Source: Nelumbo lutea
Taxonomy: Eukaryota; Streptophyta; Magnoliopsida; Proteales; Nelumbonaceae
NCBI GenBank assembly: GCA_022828595.1
Contig: JAKGHH010000005.1
Span: 62,677,655 to 62,741,654, forward strand
Direction of reading: 5' to 3'
Length of the DNA: 64,000 nt
Part shown: positions 22,091 to 32,979 of the stretch, in pieces
How the letters are laid out: each line of letters begins with the position of its first letter
Numbering within the stretch: position 1 is the first letter of the stretch
Translations under genes and position numbers: made by a program
Notes under the pieces: generated by a model
The model's input: only the letters and a program-made list of their open reading frames with translations
The model's database searches: none
What the model was told of the DNA's origin: nothing

Positions 22091-23230
22091 TGTGAAATAT
22101 TACTTGTGGGATGAACCCTACTTGTACAAAATCTGCAAGGACGGCTTGATAAGGAGATGTATTCCTGAGGAGGAGGTACAAAGTGTCATACAATTTTGCC
22201 ATGACAAAGAAGCCAGAGGTCACCATGGAGCATCAAAAACTGCTTCAAAAATTCTTCAAAGCAGTTTGTATTAGCCATCACTCTTTAGGGACATATTCAA
22301 ATATGTAAGTGCTTGTGATCATTGCCAAAGGACATGTAATATCTCCCGAAGAAATGAGATGCCCTTGAACAACATACTTGTCTGCGAAGTATTTGATGTG
22401 TGGGGCACCGATTTCATGGGACCTTTTCCAAAGTCTGTTAATAATTCTTATATACTTGTGGTTGTGGACTATGTGAGCAAATGGGTGGAAGCATGTGCCT
22501 ACCCTACTAATGATGCTCGAGTTGTCAATAAATTCATGAAAAAATTCATATTTACTCGTTTTGGAACACCTCGATCCATCATAAGTGATGGGGGAAAACA
22601 CTTTTGCAATAGGCAATTTGAACAACTATTAAATAAGTATGGTGTTACACATCGAATTGCAACCCCTTAACATCCTCAGACCAGCAGCCAAGTAGAGGTT
22701 TCTAATAGGGAATTAAAGCAGATTTTATAAAAAACGGTTACCACATCCAAGAGATATTGGTCCTTAAAGTTAGATGGTGCACTTTGGGCTTACCGTACTA
22801 CATTTAAAACCCCAATTGGTATGTTGCCCTACCAACTAGTTTTCGGCAAAGCATGCCATCTACCCGTTGAGTTGGAACATAAATCATATTGGCCTACCAA
22901 ATTTTTAAATTTTGAATTAAGCAATGCAGGTGAGGCAAGGAAACTTCAGCTCAACGAGTTAGATGAATGAAGGAATCACGCTTACGAGAATGCCCGCACC
23001 TACAAAGAAAAAACCAAGGCATGGCATGATTCTCAAATTACTGGGAAGGAATTCAAGGAAGGAGATAAGGTGCTGCTCTTTAATTCTCGCCTAAAGCTAT
23101 TTCCTGGGAAATTGAAAACCAGATGGAGCGGACCTTTTGTGGTGGCTAAGGTATTCTCGTATGGAGCGGACATTCAAGGTAAATGGACACCGGTTGAAAC
23201 ATTATATTGAAGGAAAGCAACCCATCCACC
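22091..23230 (+). pseudogene. Athila integrase
   Basis: The HHCC zinc domain reads H-DKEARGHHG and [10 protein letters not shown]. The DDE core has Asp in [11 protein letters not shown], Asp in [10 protein letters not shown] and Glu in [34 protein letters not shown] and [16 protein letters not shown] follow, then a C-terminal [19 protein letters not shown] (about 23065-23120). Stops lie near 22272, 22668, 22728 and 22967. The catalytic triad is intact. Confidence 0.9.
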
Positions 23231-24438
23231 AAGGGTTCATTCTCTCCTTGAAACCGTCATGAAAGAAAGGTGAAGGTCAAGCTCACGACTTAAAAAGAGC
23301 GCTTAAGGGAGGCAACCCATTAAGTTTAGTTGCTTATTTGTTCAGTTTTTTTCTCTTATGAGTGTGTTTTTCTCTTCTTCGTATCTCACATCTGCAAGAT
23401 CTCAACGAGGCATTCAAGGAAGTCCTCTTAAATCTCTCTCCTTGTTCTTGTCATGCATATTCCATACATTGAGGATAATGTTTATCTTAAGTGTGGGGGA
23501 GGAGTAAGGGGTTAATAAATTTTTTTTCGAACTCTAGCATGCTTTGATCATCATTTTTTACCTTTCCTTTTGGAATTTCTACTCCTTAGAGACTTGTTTT
23601 TGAATGATTGCAAACCACCTTGAATCATGTGCTTAGGGAGGATAGACAAGAAAAGATGCAAGCAAATCTAGCTGAAATTTCTGGCTAGGGAAGGCATCTC
23701 AGTAGTTTGAATGATCAACAGGCAAGATGCAATACAGAGTTGACCCTTATGAGCATTTGGTTTTTAACAGACAAACAGGGGTTGATTATTTTAGAACTTG
23801 TCTTATTAGGCATGTTGAGACTACGATAATGAGTTCATGTATTGAAACGTGTTATCCAAAAAAAAAACAAAAAACCCGTGTATAATGGAGCATAAAATGC
23901 ACTCACACCGAGAGAAAAAAAAGTTAGTGTGAGATGGAGCATAAAATGCACTCACACTAAAAGAATAAAAGGGTGAGATAGAGCATCACTCATCCCTAGA
24001 TCCCAAACCCTAATTCACCTTTTGATGCATTGCACTCATGATAAATGGTGGAGATGTGATACATAAACAAGCTTAGGGTAATAACATTCCTTGTTTCGTT
24101 CTGAAGAATCATGAGAGGGTATTTTTTTGAATCTTGCCACATATGATTATGAAAACAAAGAGGGCTTACTCTAACCCTAAATTATTCATGCAAAGAGATG
24201 CTCGCTTCCCTTGATTGTCGATCTCACTTGGGGATATGAGGATTGGCGATTTAAGATTATTCTTGGACAAATTAAAAAGGAAAAGAAGTGGATGAAGAGA
24301 AGAAGCATGGATACTAATCAAGGCTTGCAAGAGGACAAATACCCTGTTGAGAGAAATCCAAAACAAATCTTTTAGTTATTTTGTTCTTGTTTTAATTTTT
24401 TTTTGAGTTTTGTCTTGCCCGAGGACGGGCAAGAGTTT
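23231..24438 (+). other. Athila 3' non-coding region, no env-like ORF
   Basis: 1.2 kb between integrase and polypurine tract. Some Athila elements carry an env-like frame in this position; here no frame over about 65 codons with a hydrophobic signature is visible. A duplicated 22-bp segment ggagcataaaatgcactcac occurs at about 23887 and 23935. The stretch ending cccgaggacgggcaagagtt (24418-24437) is the standard Athila approach to the polypurine tract. Confidence 0.7.
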
Positions 24439-24452
24439 AAGTGTGGGGGATT
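24439..24452 (+). other. Athila polypurine tract
   Basis: aagtgtgggggatt immediately before the 3' LTR. It is the usual Athila plus-strand primer region. Confidence 0.75.
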
Positions 24453-25958
24453 TGATGAGAGTAGAATTTATCATATTTTTATCCCCAATTATTCTATCTT
24501 TTATATTAAATTAGCATCTAATTGGACTCATATCTCTTGTATTTTGGTCCAGGGTATGAAAGAAGGCATCAAGAGCAAAGAAAGACAAATCGGATGATTT
24601 TTCACAGTTTTGACATCATTCAGTGATCTGGGCGTAACTCGCGTCTCCAAACTCTAAATGGGCTGATTCAAGATCCACTGGAAAGACAAGTGAAAAATCC
24701 ACAACTTTCATGTTGGGCTTTTGCAGATTCAGCCTGCATCGAAGTCTAATCTGGGCCCGAAGTTGGGATAATTTCGTAGGAAGGCCCAATCCACAGCTGA
24801 AGCCCAACTCGCAGAAAAGCCTGGCTGAAGCCCAATTCGTAGAAGAGGCCTATTACGGATCCAAGAACAAGAAACTAAGAAAAATCCCTCTAGATCTAAA
24901 TTCTTGGTGTAATCATAGAGTGAAAAAGGGATTGAGTTCAAGAAATAAAGAGATAGGGTTAGAATTAGGATAGGACTTTCTATTTCTTGTAAAGATCAAC
25001 TTCAAGAGAAAGGAGGAGACCACCCTCTCCCCTTTAATCTATAAGGAGGGGGCGGACCGGTTAGATGTATCACTTGATCACTGAATTACTCAATTTCGGA
25101 TTTGAATCAAGAAGCATGGAGCAATCAGTCAAGAAGGGTTCAAGAAAGGTTCACGAATTCAAGAAATCTCAAGAAGAAGGTGGCGGCAAGAGGAGGAGAT
25201 CTCAGCACCATGGGCAAATTCAAGAGTTCTTTCTTTCCCTTTGTTTGCTTTAATTCTTTTATTATGAATTGATTTGTTTCTTGCAAGGGCTATGGAAAGC
25301 CTAACCGTGTTAATGAATACATTTTTATCTTTTTTATTTATCAAAGATTGTGATTTCCATATAGTCTATGAATTATTGTGCTTAATGCAATTAAGAGCTT
25401 GGCCACCTCTTAATTGATGTGAGTTATGTGAATGAATTGAGAGAGGAATTCACATAATTGATAGAATAATTCATAGTGTGAATTAAATGGTATATAGAGA
25501 TATATATACATGATTCATCTGAATTTAATGGTTTTTGGGACTTAATGCACTTCCATCTTGAGAGCTCTACTCGAGAGATCAAAGGGTTACCTGATGGGCA
25601 TAGGTTTAGTATATCTCGAGAGAGAATATTAAATAAATTTGGAAAAATCTTAGCTTATGAGAATGACAATTAGTCTTGGATAATTGGATCCATCAATATT
25701 CATTACATTGGTTAGGTGGACCAAAAGTCCTAGCGATTTCATCATTTGTATATTCGATTAGTGATCACCTTTGTTTTTTATTTTCTTTATCTAGTTTTTA
25801 TTTTCAATAGTTCTTGCTCAATTCTAAATTTTGATTGTCCAAATAATTAGGGAAGACTGTGATTCTAATACTTATTTTGTTAAATCCCCGTGGGAACGAT
25901 ATTATTATACTACTTGATAACTAGTGCACTTGCTAGGGTTATATATTTATCGCTATCA
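24453..25958 (+). repeat. Athila 3' LTR
   Basis: 1506-bp direct repeat of 16344-17855, TG...CA, followed by Tat element sequence resuming at 25959. Confidence 0.92.
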
Positions 25959-26353
25959 CCTGAGCGCTACGTAAAACCTGGTTATCTCTAACCCCTACGG
26001 GAAAGATAGCTCGGGTATGAACCCTACGGTGTCTATTCCACCCCTATTGCTCTTACTCGGCTTGGTAACCCGATAGTCCGAGGTAACCCACGCAGCCCGA
26101 AGTGACAACTTCGCTTTCAGTTATCCTTACTCATTGCTGACTCAGTAGCTCGACAGTTCAGGTAACCTATACGCTAAATTGCCCGGTTCGAAGTCCACTC
26201 ACACTTAGAAGTATTTTTTCATTCAAGAATACTCAAAAGAAACTATATTTCATTAATAGAAGAGAGTTTGGATACAAGATTTTTTACCCAAGCTCAAAGG
26301 CTCGGGACAATACATCCACAGTTCAAAAAAGAGAAAAAGAAAGCAAGGAGCCA
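25959..26353. other. Tat element 3' region, continuation after the nested insertion
   Basis: No coding signal in about 300 bp (25959-26260). It continues the Tat 3' region interrupted at 16343 and leads into the 3' end of the antisense ORF. Confidence 0.6.
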
Positions 26354-26863
26354 TCATGCAGAAGGGTTCACCACCTCGACCTTAGTATCACCCTCCTCCC
26401 CTGAAGAGTCAGAATCTGCATCCGCTGCCTTGGCCACTTCGGGATCCAAGCCCGTCATCGTGATCCCACCGAGATCAAGGCCGAGGAACTTCTGGCAAAC
26501 CAAGTACCCACACAACTTAAACCCAACGCGATAGGAGTCCAATCCATATTCAAACTGTACGGCCTCGAACTCCGAGGACTCTTTGAAGCTCTCAACGGCC
26601 TTGACCCTCTCTTCCATGATAGAATCCTCAAGGTCCGTGATCTCCCGCTCAAGATGCGCCTTCTCCTCGGACAACGAGGAGATCTGCCCCTCCTGGGACA
26701 GTATTAGCTCCTTTTGGGCCTCAGCCCCCTTCTTAGCCCTGAGCACCTCGCTTCGATCTAGATCCAGGTTGCGGTGGAGCTTCTGCATCTCCGTCCTAGC
26801 ATCGATGGCTTCCTTCATACGGATCGCTACTTGGCAAGCCAACACATGACCAACAGAGTTAGC

Positions 26864-26942
26864 CTGCCAACAAGAAAGCCGAGATCTATTAAAAAAATGG
26901 GGGAGGGGGGGAGAGAGAGAGAGAGAGAGGTAGAAAGCTCAC
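26864..26942 (-). other. Intron of the antisense Tat ORF
   Basis: On the minus strand the donor is GTGAGC after codons AKHCMV, and the acceptor is TTGGCAG before ANSVGH. A pyrimidine-rich run (CT repeats) lies between, and the phase is 0 on both sides, so the flanking frames join cleanly. The length of 79 bp is normal for a plant intron. Confidence 0.65.
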
Positions 26943-27343
26943 CACCATACAATGCTTGGCAACTAGTCCCAAGAGAGTGGCCGGAGATAGCTCAGCCCAC
27001 TTCAAGACTTCATCTTCGAAGATGGCGTCCCAACTCTTGCGTAGGGCTTTAATGTGGTCCACGATGCTATCTTTCACAACTGGAAGATAGCCTTCTGTTC
27101 CACCCATAGGTACAGACGAACTCCCCGACTCTTGAGAACAAACTCCCTCACACTGGACCTCCGTTGAAGTGGCCTCAGGAACAGCGGGCTGGGCCTCCTC
27201 CTGAGGAGGTGCATAGGAGACTGGCTCCATGATTGAGACTTCGGGTGAATGACTAGCTTCCTGGCGCGGTCTCTTCGCAGCCTTCTTCTTCCCCTTCTAG
27301 GAGCTCCTTAGAAGGCTTTCGGCATTAACCGGCATGATAGCTG

Positions 27344-27360
27344 CAAAAAAAAAAAAAAAA
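27344..27360. repeat. Poly-A run
   Basis: A run of adenines; on the minus strand it is a poly-T tract followed by GCAG, plausibly the acceptor of another intron of the antisense ORF (donor near 27410, GTAGGTCACC). Confidence 0.5.
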
Positions 27361-28568
27361 GATTAGCCATGAACTAAATAGGATCTTAAGAAAAAAGCCC
27401 AAGGTGACCTACCAGGACTCAAGCCGGCCTACACGAGTTTGTCTTCAATAAGATAATCCGAGCAAAGGAAGTCGAGCTCTGCCCAAGACTTAAGCGTCTC
27501 TCTCATCTTCAGGCCCGGTCTAACATCGGGAACCTGGACTGCCAGCCTCCAATGGGTCGGGAAAGGCCACCCCTCAGGGTTATGAACTACGAAGTAACCC
27601 CATTTCTAGGTCGGGTTCTTGTTGGGAGTGTGTGTAATAGCTTATACCCCAGGCAAGGGGACAGCTAGTAGGTTCTCCTATGCTTGGGGAGAACGCAGGA
27701 AGAGTTTTCCTTGATGGACAAAATGGTGGAAAAGGTATCGAGGTCAAGGGGAAGATAGTACTCATAAAAGAGCGAAATGGTCCCTACCATGTTACGAATA
27801 GAGTTCGGATGTAACTGATCTAGGGTAATGTCAAAAGACTTAAGGACCTCAATGATCAGAGGATGCAAAGGAAGGCAAAGACCAGCCACGAGCTACTCTT
27901 CGAAAACCACGATCTCATTATGATCGTGCTCCCAAGGGAAGTTACCCGAAGGGAGACTGTCGATAAGCCCCCTCGGGAGGTTATACCGACGTACCAAGGC
28001 CCAGAGCTTGTCCGGGATCATGGAGGAAGGGCCGAAGTGGTCTGGCATCTGACCTCGACGGGAAGTGAATGATAGGTTACCAGAGGCCTCCCGAGCCTCT
28101 GGGGGAGACTGCCCCTCAGGAAGACCACGGGCTACCCCCAAGCCCGAGGCAGCTTCGTCCTGGTTACCAACCAAGGCTGAGGTACCCACCTTGGCCTCAT
28201 CCAAAAGGCTATTAAAACTAGACGTAACTAAAACCGAACTGAAATGAAAAGCAAAGGAAGACTCACCAAAGAAGGATGACCGGACTGAAGAAACGACGCG
28301 AACAGGGAAGACCCGAGCTAGCAGAGCAAGAGCGCGACCCTCGAGATCAATGGTCTAGATCAAAGCAATCTGACAGCTGACAAGAAAACCGGCTGCATGA
28401 CCCTCGAGACTGAAGACAACTTAGCACATTTTTTGGTGTCCGTGGGACTTATAGTTCGGGTGACGTCTGCGCATAAGCCACACGCGATTTGACGAGGCGG
28501 CCTGAACTTTGAGACAAATCCACTTGTCACATCATGAACTCCCTGCACCACGTCAAGACCCCTAGCTT

Positions 28569-28582
28569 GGGGAGTGGGGGGC
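28569..28582 (+). other. Tat polypurine tract
   Basis: ggggagtggggggc just before the 3' LTR start. It is the G-rich tract typical of Tat elements. Confidence 0.7.
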
Positions 28583-28585
28583 AAT

Positions 28586-29408
28586 TGATGAAGGGTAATT
28601 TGGCCCAACCTCATAAACATGTGACATGTGTACATGACTCGATGCAGATGACAACTCAGCAAGTTTCAGCTCACCATAGAATGAGCTCGGGTATGATAAT
28701 GTCCCGAGCTGAAGGTACTTTGGGTTGAGTTCATCCCAGTTCGCAAACTAAAACGACAACATCAAGTTCACGGCGGTCTAATCCCTAGCGAGTGGGCCAC
28801 CTTAAAGATGACTCACCTTGGCATGGCACCAACAGCTCATCACAAGTAGCTCACCACCGGGTAGCTCGCTACAGGGTTGCTCGTCATCAAGTAGTCTGGC
28901 GTCCCACGAGAAGCATCCTGTTTGACACTGCACCCACGTCCCTTGTCTGGCGGCGCAATATCTGCCAACTCTAAGGATTGTGCTCATTATCTCTCGCCTG
29001 GCGGTGTCGTGCCTGCCAACCCCGGAGGTTGTCTCCTGCCTGGCGGGATCGTACCCTACAACGGTCACATTAGCCCACCTACTCCCCAGTCCTGATGACA
29101 ACAACCAATCACTCCGAGACGTTACTTGACCTACCAGTCCCACCAAACCTACCAGAGTGTTAGTATATAAAGACTTTACCCCCCTAGGGACTAAGGTATC
29201 GCATATTCACCACTCTCTAACTTTCTCATCTTCTTGCAAAGTTATTCTCTTCCAACTCACAACAGAGTACTAACTTAATCATCGAAGTGTTCCCGTCGGA
29301 TGAACAAACCTGGGTTCCTTTGTCTTTCTCCACACAAGTACCTCTTGCCCATCACCAGTTAGAAGTGCAATCACTTCTAGCTAAGAATGGTTGGATTGCA
29401 CATCATCA
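28586..29408 (+). repeat. Tat element 3' LTR
   Basis: 823 bp, begins TGATGAAGGGTAATTTGGCC and ends GCACATCATCA. It is colinear with 9147-10028. Its TATA box is at 29164-29171. Confidence 0.85.
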
Positions 29409-30500
29409 ATTGAGATTAGTATATTTCCTTCTTATTATGCAACTTCAATTAATAAATATGAAAACCACATCACCTCACTCACCTCATATGAAAAGATTGC
29501 AAATAGTGGCCGGGACGGGGTGGAATGCGGCCATGGCCCCACTCTATTACAATTACTAGTGATAAAAATGATATGTAATGCCAATTTTAAGTCGTTAAAA
29601 GCCTTTCACATGATTTATTTATAATATATCGAAACATATATATTTAGAGTGTACGGTAGAGGCATTTAGTAAAAAGTGCCTCTATAGAATATGCAACCAT
29701 GAGAGGCATTTTTGGGATTAAATACCTTTAATATTGTATTCGATACCACTAAGGGCATTTCTGGTATTAAATACCTTTAATATTCTATTCGATACCACTA
29801 AGGGCATTTTTGGTATTAAATATCATTTACGACACCACGTTTTATTCCTTCATTTTAATGCCCAATTGCAAATCTAGCTGAGACGTTTCACTTCGTTTTC
29901 TTCTCTCCGCTTACCTATCGAACCAGAGAACAGACGCGACAGTCGTAGCGGACAGTGGTTGCGTCGCTGATTGTTCAAGGCCCCTCTCAACATTTGATTG
30001 ATATTGGCGTTGAAAGCAAACAATAATTGAATCACATTGTAAGGGTTTTTGAAAATTTGAAGTAGCCCTAACTGATTAGAAGAACACAACAACTCCATTG
30101 CAACAGGTTAGGGCTTTGAGATTTTAGATTTTTCTTTCTGACTAGTTCATTTGAGCTTTTTTCTGTTTAAATATAAAACAAATTGTTTCTAATCTCTTCT
30201 CCTCCTCCAAATAACCCTCCTCACCTCGTCCCACTCCTTTATTCTAAATGATTCAATGGATCCAAATCTCTAAGGCAGAGCAGTGTATGAATGCTAAACA
30301 GATCAGAAGAATGACAATAGTTGTGGTTTAGTATTCCAAGCCTCGGATCCACAGACTTCACAATTCTTTCGACGCATAACTCTAAGAAGTTTCGTGAGTT
30401 TCTTCAATTTTCCATCATTCTTTCACATTTCTACACTGTTTGTCTGCTATTTCTGACGATTTCATATATCAATTACTAATTTTCAAATTCTTATTCCAGA
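29409..30500. other. Sequence right of the Tat element; possible leader region
   Basis: A tandem repeat lies at 29701-29825 (separate entry). From about 29850 to 30160 the base composition and TTCTTCTCTCCG-like pyrimidine stretches resemble a plant 5' leader, but I cannot find a convincing start codon and frame. No gene is claimed. Confidence 0.35.
29701..29825 (+). repeat. 49-bp tandem repeat, about 2.5 copies
   Basis: The unit contains attaaatacctttaatatt, attcgataccactaagggca; copies align at 29717, 29766 and 29815, giving a period of 49 bp. Confidence 0.85.
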
Positions 30501-31111
30501 TTTACTATTTTGGCATACTGATGCTATTTATTTAAATATTCTCGATGGAACATGATTTACTGATGGTATATGAAATAGAAAATGAGGCATTAAATAAGTG
30601 AAGGAAATGAAACAGTTCTTCCGAGTTGGCTGTATTTGTCATCCAGGAAGCTACAGTTGGATGAATTTGAGTCATTTGACCTGTTAAAACCTGGTTTTGA
30701 TGTTTTGGACTATTCTGTCTCTGTAAGATCAACACTTTAGTCTTTCCAATTCCAAACTCCCCAGTTCTAGAGAGTAGGGTCAACCTAGTAATCTACTGAG
30801 CACTCTTGAGATCTTTTCTTGAGAACCAAATGATGGCCCATACATCTTACCATAACACGTATTAAATTTCTCTAAGTTTGACAAAGCAGAGCACCATAAG
30901 CTGATTGTTTGTAAAAAAAAAAATCCTGAACCAGTCCCATATCACCATTAGAGATAGTAAAGGACACAAATTAAGAAAAACCTCAAGTAGAGTCCTATAA
31001 CATCTTTTAGTTTTGTATCCTTGTGTTGGGATTACTTGCTAAACCTCTAAGTTGCTCTAGAAACTGAAGTATTTTACACCTTTTCATAATTTCTGATTAC
31101 TCCATATCCAG

Positions 31112-31250
31112 GTGCACCTGGATTGCCCAAGTAGCAACTATCGATGTTGAGTTGTGGAGTTCCTGCTTTTTCTCATTAAATACTTTCATTCCTCTTATTC
31201 CATATGCCCGAAATGATTGCTGGTCTATTCCATATGACCTTCTGATCCAG
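31112..31250 (+). other. Possible exon of an unidentified gene
   Basis: Preceded by an acceptor-like TATCCAG and followed by the donor-like GTATAT. One frame is open across the whole 139 bp and reads TWIAQVATIDVELW ... NDCWSIPYDLLIQ. A second exon-like piece at 31322-31394 (between TTTATAG and GTGATT) has an open frame YLHLSKLVTLQGASGAF, but the phases of the two do not join without a stop. I do not recognise the family. It may be a relic of a host gene. Confidence 0.25.
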
Positions 31251-31709
31251 GTATATTTGATCACCTTTGTGACCTAGTTACTTTGAAATTTCATTGAAGC
31301 AATTCAAATTTGGGTTTATAGGTACCTGCACTTGAGTAAATTGGTGACTCTCCAAGGAGCATCAGGTGCTTTCTTACGCCTTCTCCTTGATCAGGTGATT
31401 CTCTCTTCAACTCGAGATAGTACTTGCGATAACATGTCTTTGCTGTTTTATAATGAATAATTGCTGCTTTGGAACATAATTTTTTTCTAAACTTGATACA
31501 GCTCATTTTCTCTCCTATTTTCATTGGGGTCTTCTTATCTACTCTGGTTACTCTAGAGGGGAGGCCATCACAAGTAGTGCCAAAGCTTCAACAGGTGCAG
31601 TTTTATCATTTCTGTTTTTATTTTTTGCATTAGTTTCTTTCAAGGAAATTTGCCTCTATTTTATACTTATATTTTGTATGTTCACCATTTGTAGGAGTGG
31701 TTTTCTTCA

Positions 31710-31717
31710 GTATTGGC
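31710..31717. repeat. 8-bp target-site duplication (left) of hAT element
   Basis: GTATTGGC, repeated exactly at 32972-32979. Confidence 0.85.
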
Positions 31718-32971
31718 CAGTGTTTTAAAATGCGGAGGCGTGACGCAAGGCATTCCACTACCTAGAGGCGTGAGGCATAGCTCAGAACATGAGAGGTGTA
31801 AGCGTCCCGAGTGCAGGGAGGCGTAAGTCTCAAGTATGTATCTTTTTTTATAATTATAGTTGGTAGTAATAAAAGATAGATATTTTAAGCATAAAAACAT
31901 ATATAACACTAAAATGACTTAATTAAATTGCAGCACCTAATTAAATAAAAAAAAGAGTATTAGTTAAAATTCACAAATTATAATTTCTATCATTCACTTC
32001 AAATTTCTACTTTCTATGAGCATTCAGTTTCTACTTTCTACAATTCACAAGCAAAATCAATAAACCATTTATCAAATTCAAAAAAAGCAAAATTTATCAA
32101 AGTCAACATTGCAAAAATTTGAAGGCTGAACAGATGAACTGATGAAGTTACAGCCAGCAGTTGGGTCTTGTCCAATTGGCCTATTCAGTCCATTAAACAT
32201 GGCTGTGGCATTATTTATTCATGCAGCTCTGTTCAAGAAGGCTGAAATAGAGCTACTAAAATCAAGAAAAAAAAAGAAACAAATAAACAAAGAAAAAAAG
32301 AAATGGAGAACATAACAACTAACCATTGAAGCTTATTATCCAAAAAACCGTTGCAGCTTTGTCACAGTTCACAGCCGCCCAGGTTGGTTGGTTGGTCCAG
32401 CAGCTCCAAGCCTCCAACCTCTATTCGATTGCAATTGAAAATAGAATAAAAAAAGACCACATCTGAGAAATTTCAGGTTGCTCGAAGAAGAGGAAAGAAA
32501 GAAAGAAAGAAAGAAATTGCAGGTTGCTTGAACTTGTAGGTTGTAGAGTGTGGAAGAAAAAGAAGAAAGGAAAAGAAAAAAAAAAACCAGATTGCACGAA
32601 CTCAAAGTTGAAGATTGAAACTTGAAATTGAGTGAGTCTTGTTCTTCGTAGCCTGTAGTTCGCACATACACAGTTCAGAGTCTTCAAAGTTCTCTTTCAA
32701 GCCCTAATGTTTGGGTTAGAACATAATCGAAAGAGGGATATTTCCCCCTCCTTTACACTTAAAAGATGATTGTATACAATAGGGACCATGATATAATCGT
32801 GGCCCCACCAATTAGAACATAAAAACAAATAACTCGTAAATGTTTAAAAACGCCAAATGTTTAAAAGGCATACGCCTCAAAGGTTTGACTGCTTCTATCA
32901 TGCGCCTCTGGGCGTTTTGGGGGCGCCTTGCTTGGAGGCACGTCTTCAGGCATACGCCTTTTAAAACATTG
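31718..32971. mobile_element. Non-autonomous hAT-superfamily element, 1254 bp
   Basis: The ends are CAGTGTTTTAAAA and, reversed, CAATGTTTTAAAA: 13-bp terminal inverted repeats with one mismatch. Subterminal regions are rich in GGCG/CGCC motifs in opposite orientation (gcggaggcgtgacgcaaggc left, gcgccttgcttggaggcac right). The 8-bp target duplication GTATTGGC is perfect. These are the defining features of hAT elements. There is no transposase: the interior has only short, phenylalanine- and serine-rich chance frames. It would depend on a transposase in trans. Confidence 0.85.
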
Positions 32972-32979
32972 GTATTGGC
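32972..32979. repeat. 8-bp target-site duplication (right) of hAT element
   Basis: GTATTGGC, copy of 31710-31717. Confidence 0.85.

Larger units (their letters stand above)
16344..25958 (+). mobile_element. Complete Ty3/Gypsy Athila-lineage LTR retrotransposon nested in the Tat element
   Basis: A 9615-bp insertion in the Tat 3' region. LTRs are 16344-17855 and 24453-25958, both TGATGAGAG...CTATCA. The primer-binding site TGGCATCGTTGCTGGGGA, gag-pol order, the protease motif DLGASINLMP and the GTGTGGGGGA polypurine tract are typical of Athila. The 3' part after integrase is about 1.2 kb with no env-like frame. The flanks are CATGG on the left and CCTGA on the right, so the target duplication has decayed or the site is altered. 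The same orientation as the host element is seen. Confidence 0.92.
26354..28204 (-). pseudogene. Antisense spliced ORF of the Tat element (putative gypsy-type transposon protein)
   Basis: Minus-strand pieces run from 28204 to 26354, opposite to gag-pol. The first (28204-27893) is a low-complexity N-terminus followed by DKLWALVRRYNLPRG. The next (27889-27665) reads GLCLPLHPLIIEVLKSFDIT and LHPNSIRNMVGTISLFYEYY. This matches the plant domain annotated as putative gypsy type transposon (PF04195 type). A middle piece has WGYFVVHNPEGWPFPTHW. The last two exons (27230-26943 and 26863-26354) join across a clean 79-bp intron and give a coiled-coil C-terminus (SLSEEKAHLEREITDLED) with an acidic tail. 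Antisense ORFs between integrase and the 3' LTR are known in Tat elements; their role is unknown. Stops and a frame change near 27630 mark it as decayed. Confidence 0.7.
9147..29408 (+). mobile_element. Ty3/Gypsy Tat-lineage LTR retrotransposon, split by a nested Athila element
   Basis: A 20.3-kb span: two LTRs (9147-10028 and 28586-29408), primer-binding site, gag-pol with a second RNase H after the first, integrase, and a 3' region carrying an antisense ORF. These are diagnostic of the Tat lineage. Removing the nested 9.6-kb Athila element leaves about 10.6 kb. The coding region has many stops. The LTRs have diverged more than those of the nested element, with several indels, consistent with the nesting order. 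No perfect target duplication was found: GATCA precedes the left LTR and ATTGA follows the right. Confidence 0.9.

Noticed and set aside
29861..31400. A complete host gene between the Tat and hAT elements
   Set aside because: Exon-like pieces do not join in phase and no protein family could be recognised, so only one possible exon is listed.
32369..32687. Phe/Ser-rich minus-strand frames
   Set aside because: They fall inside the non-autonomous hAT element, in a purine-rich tract.
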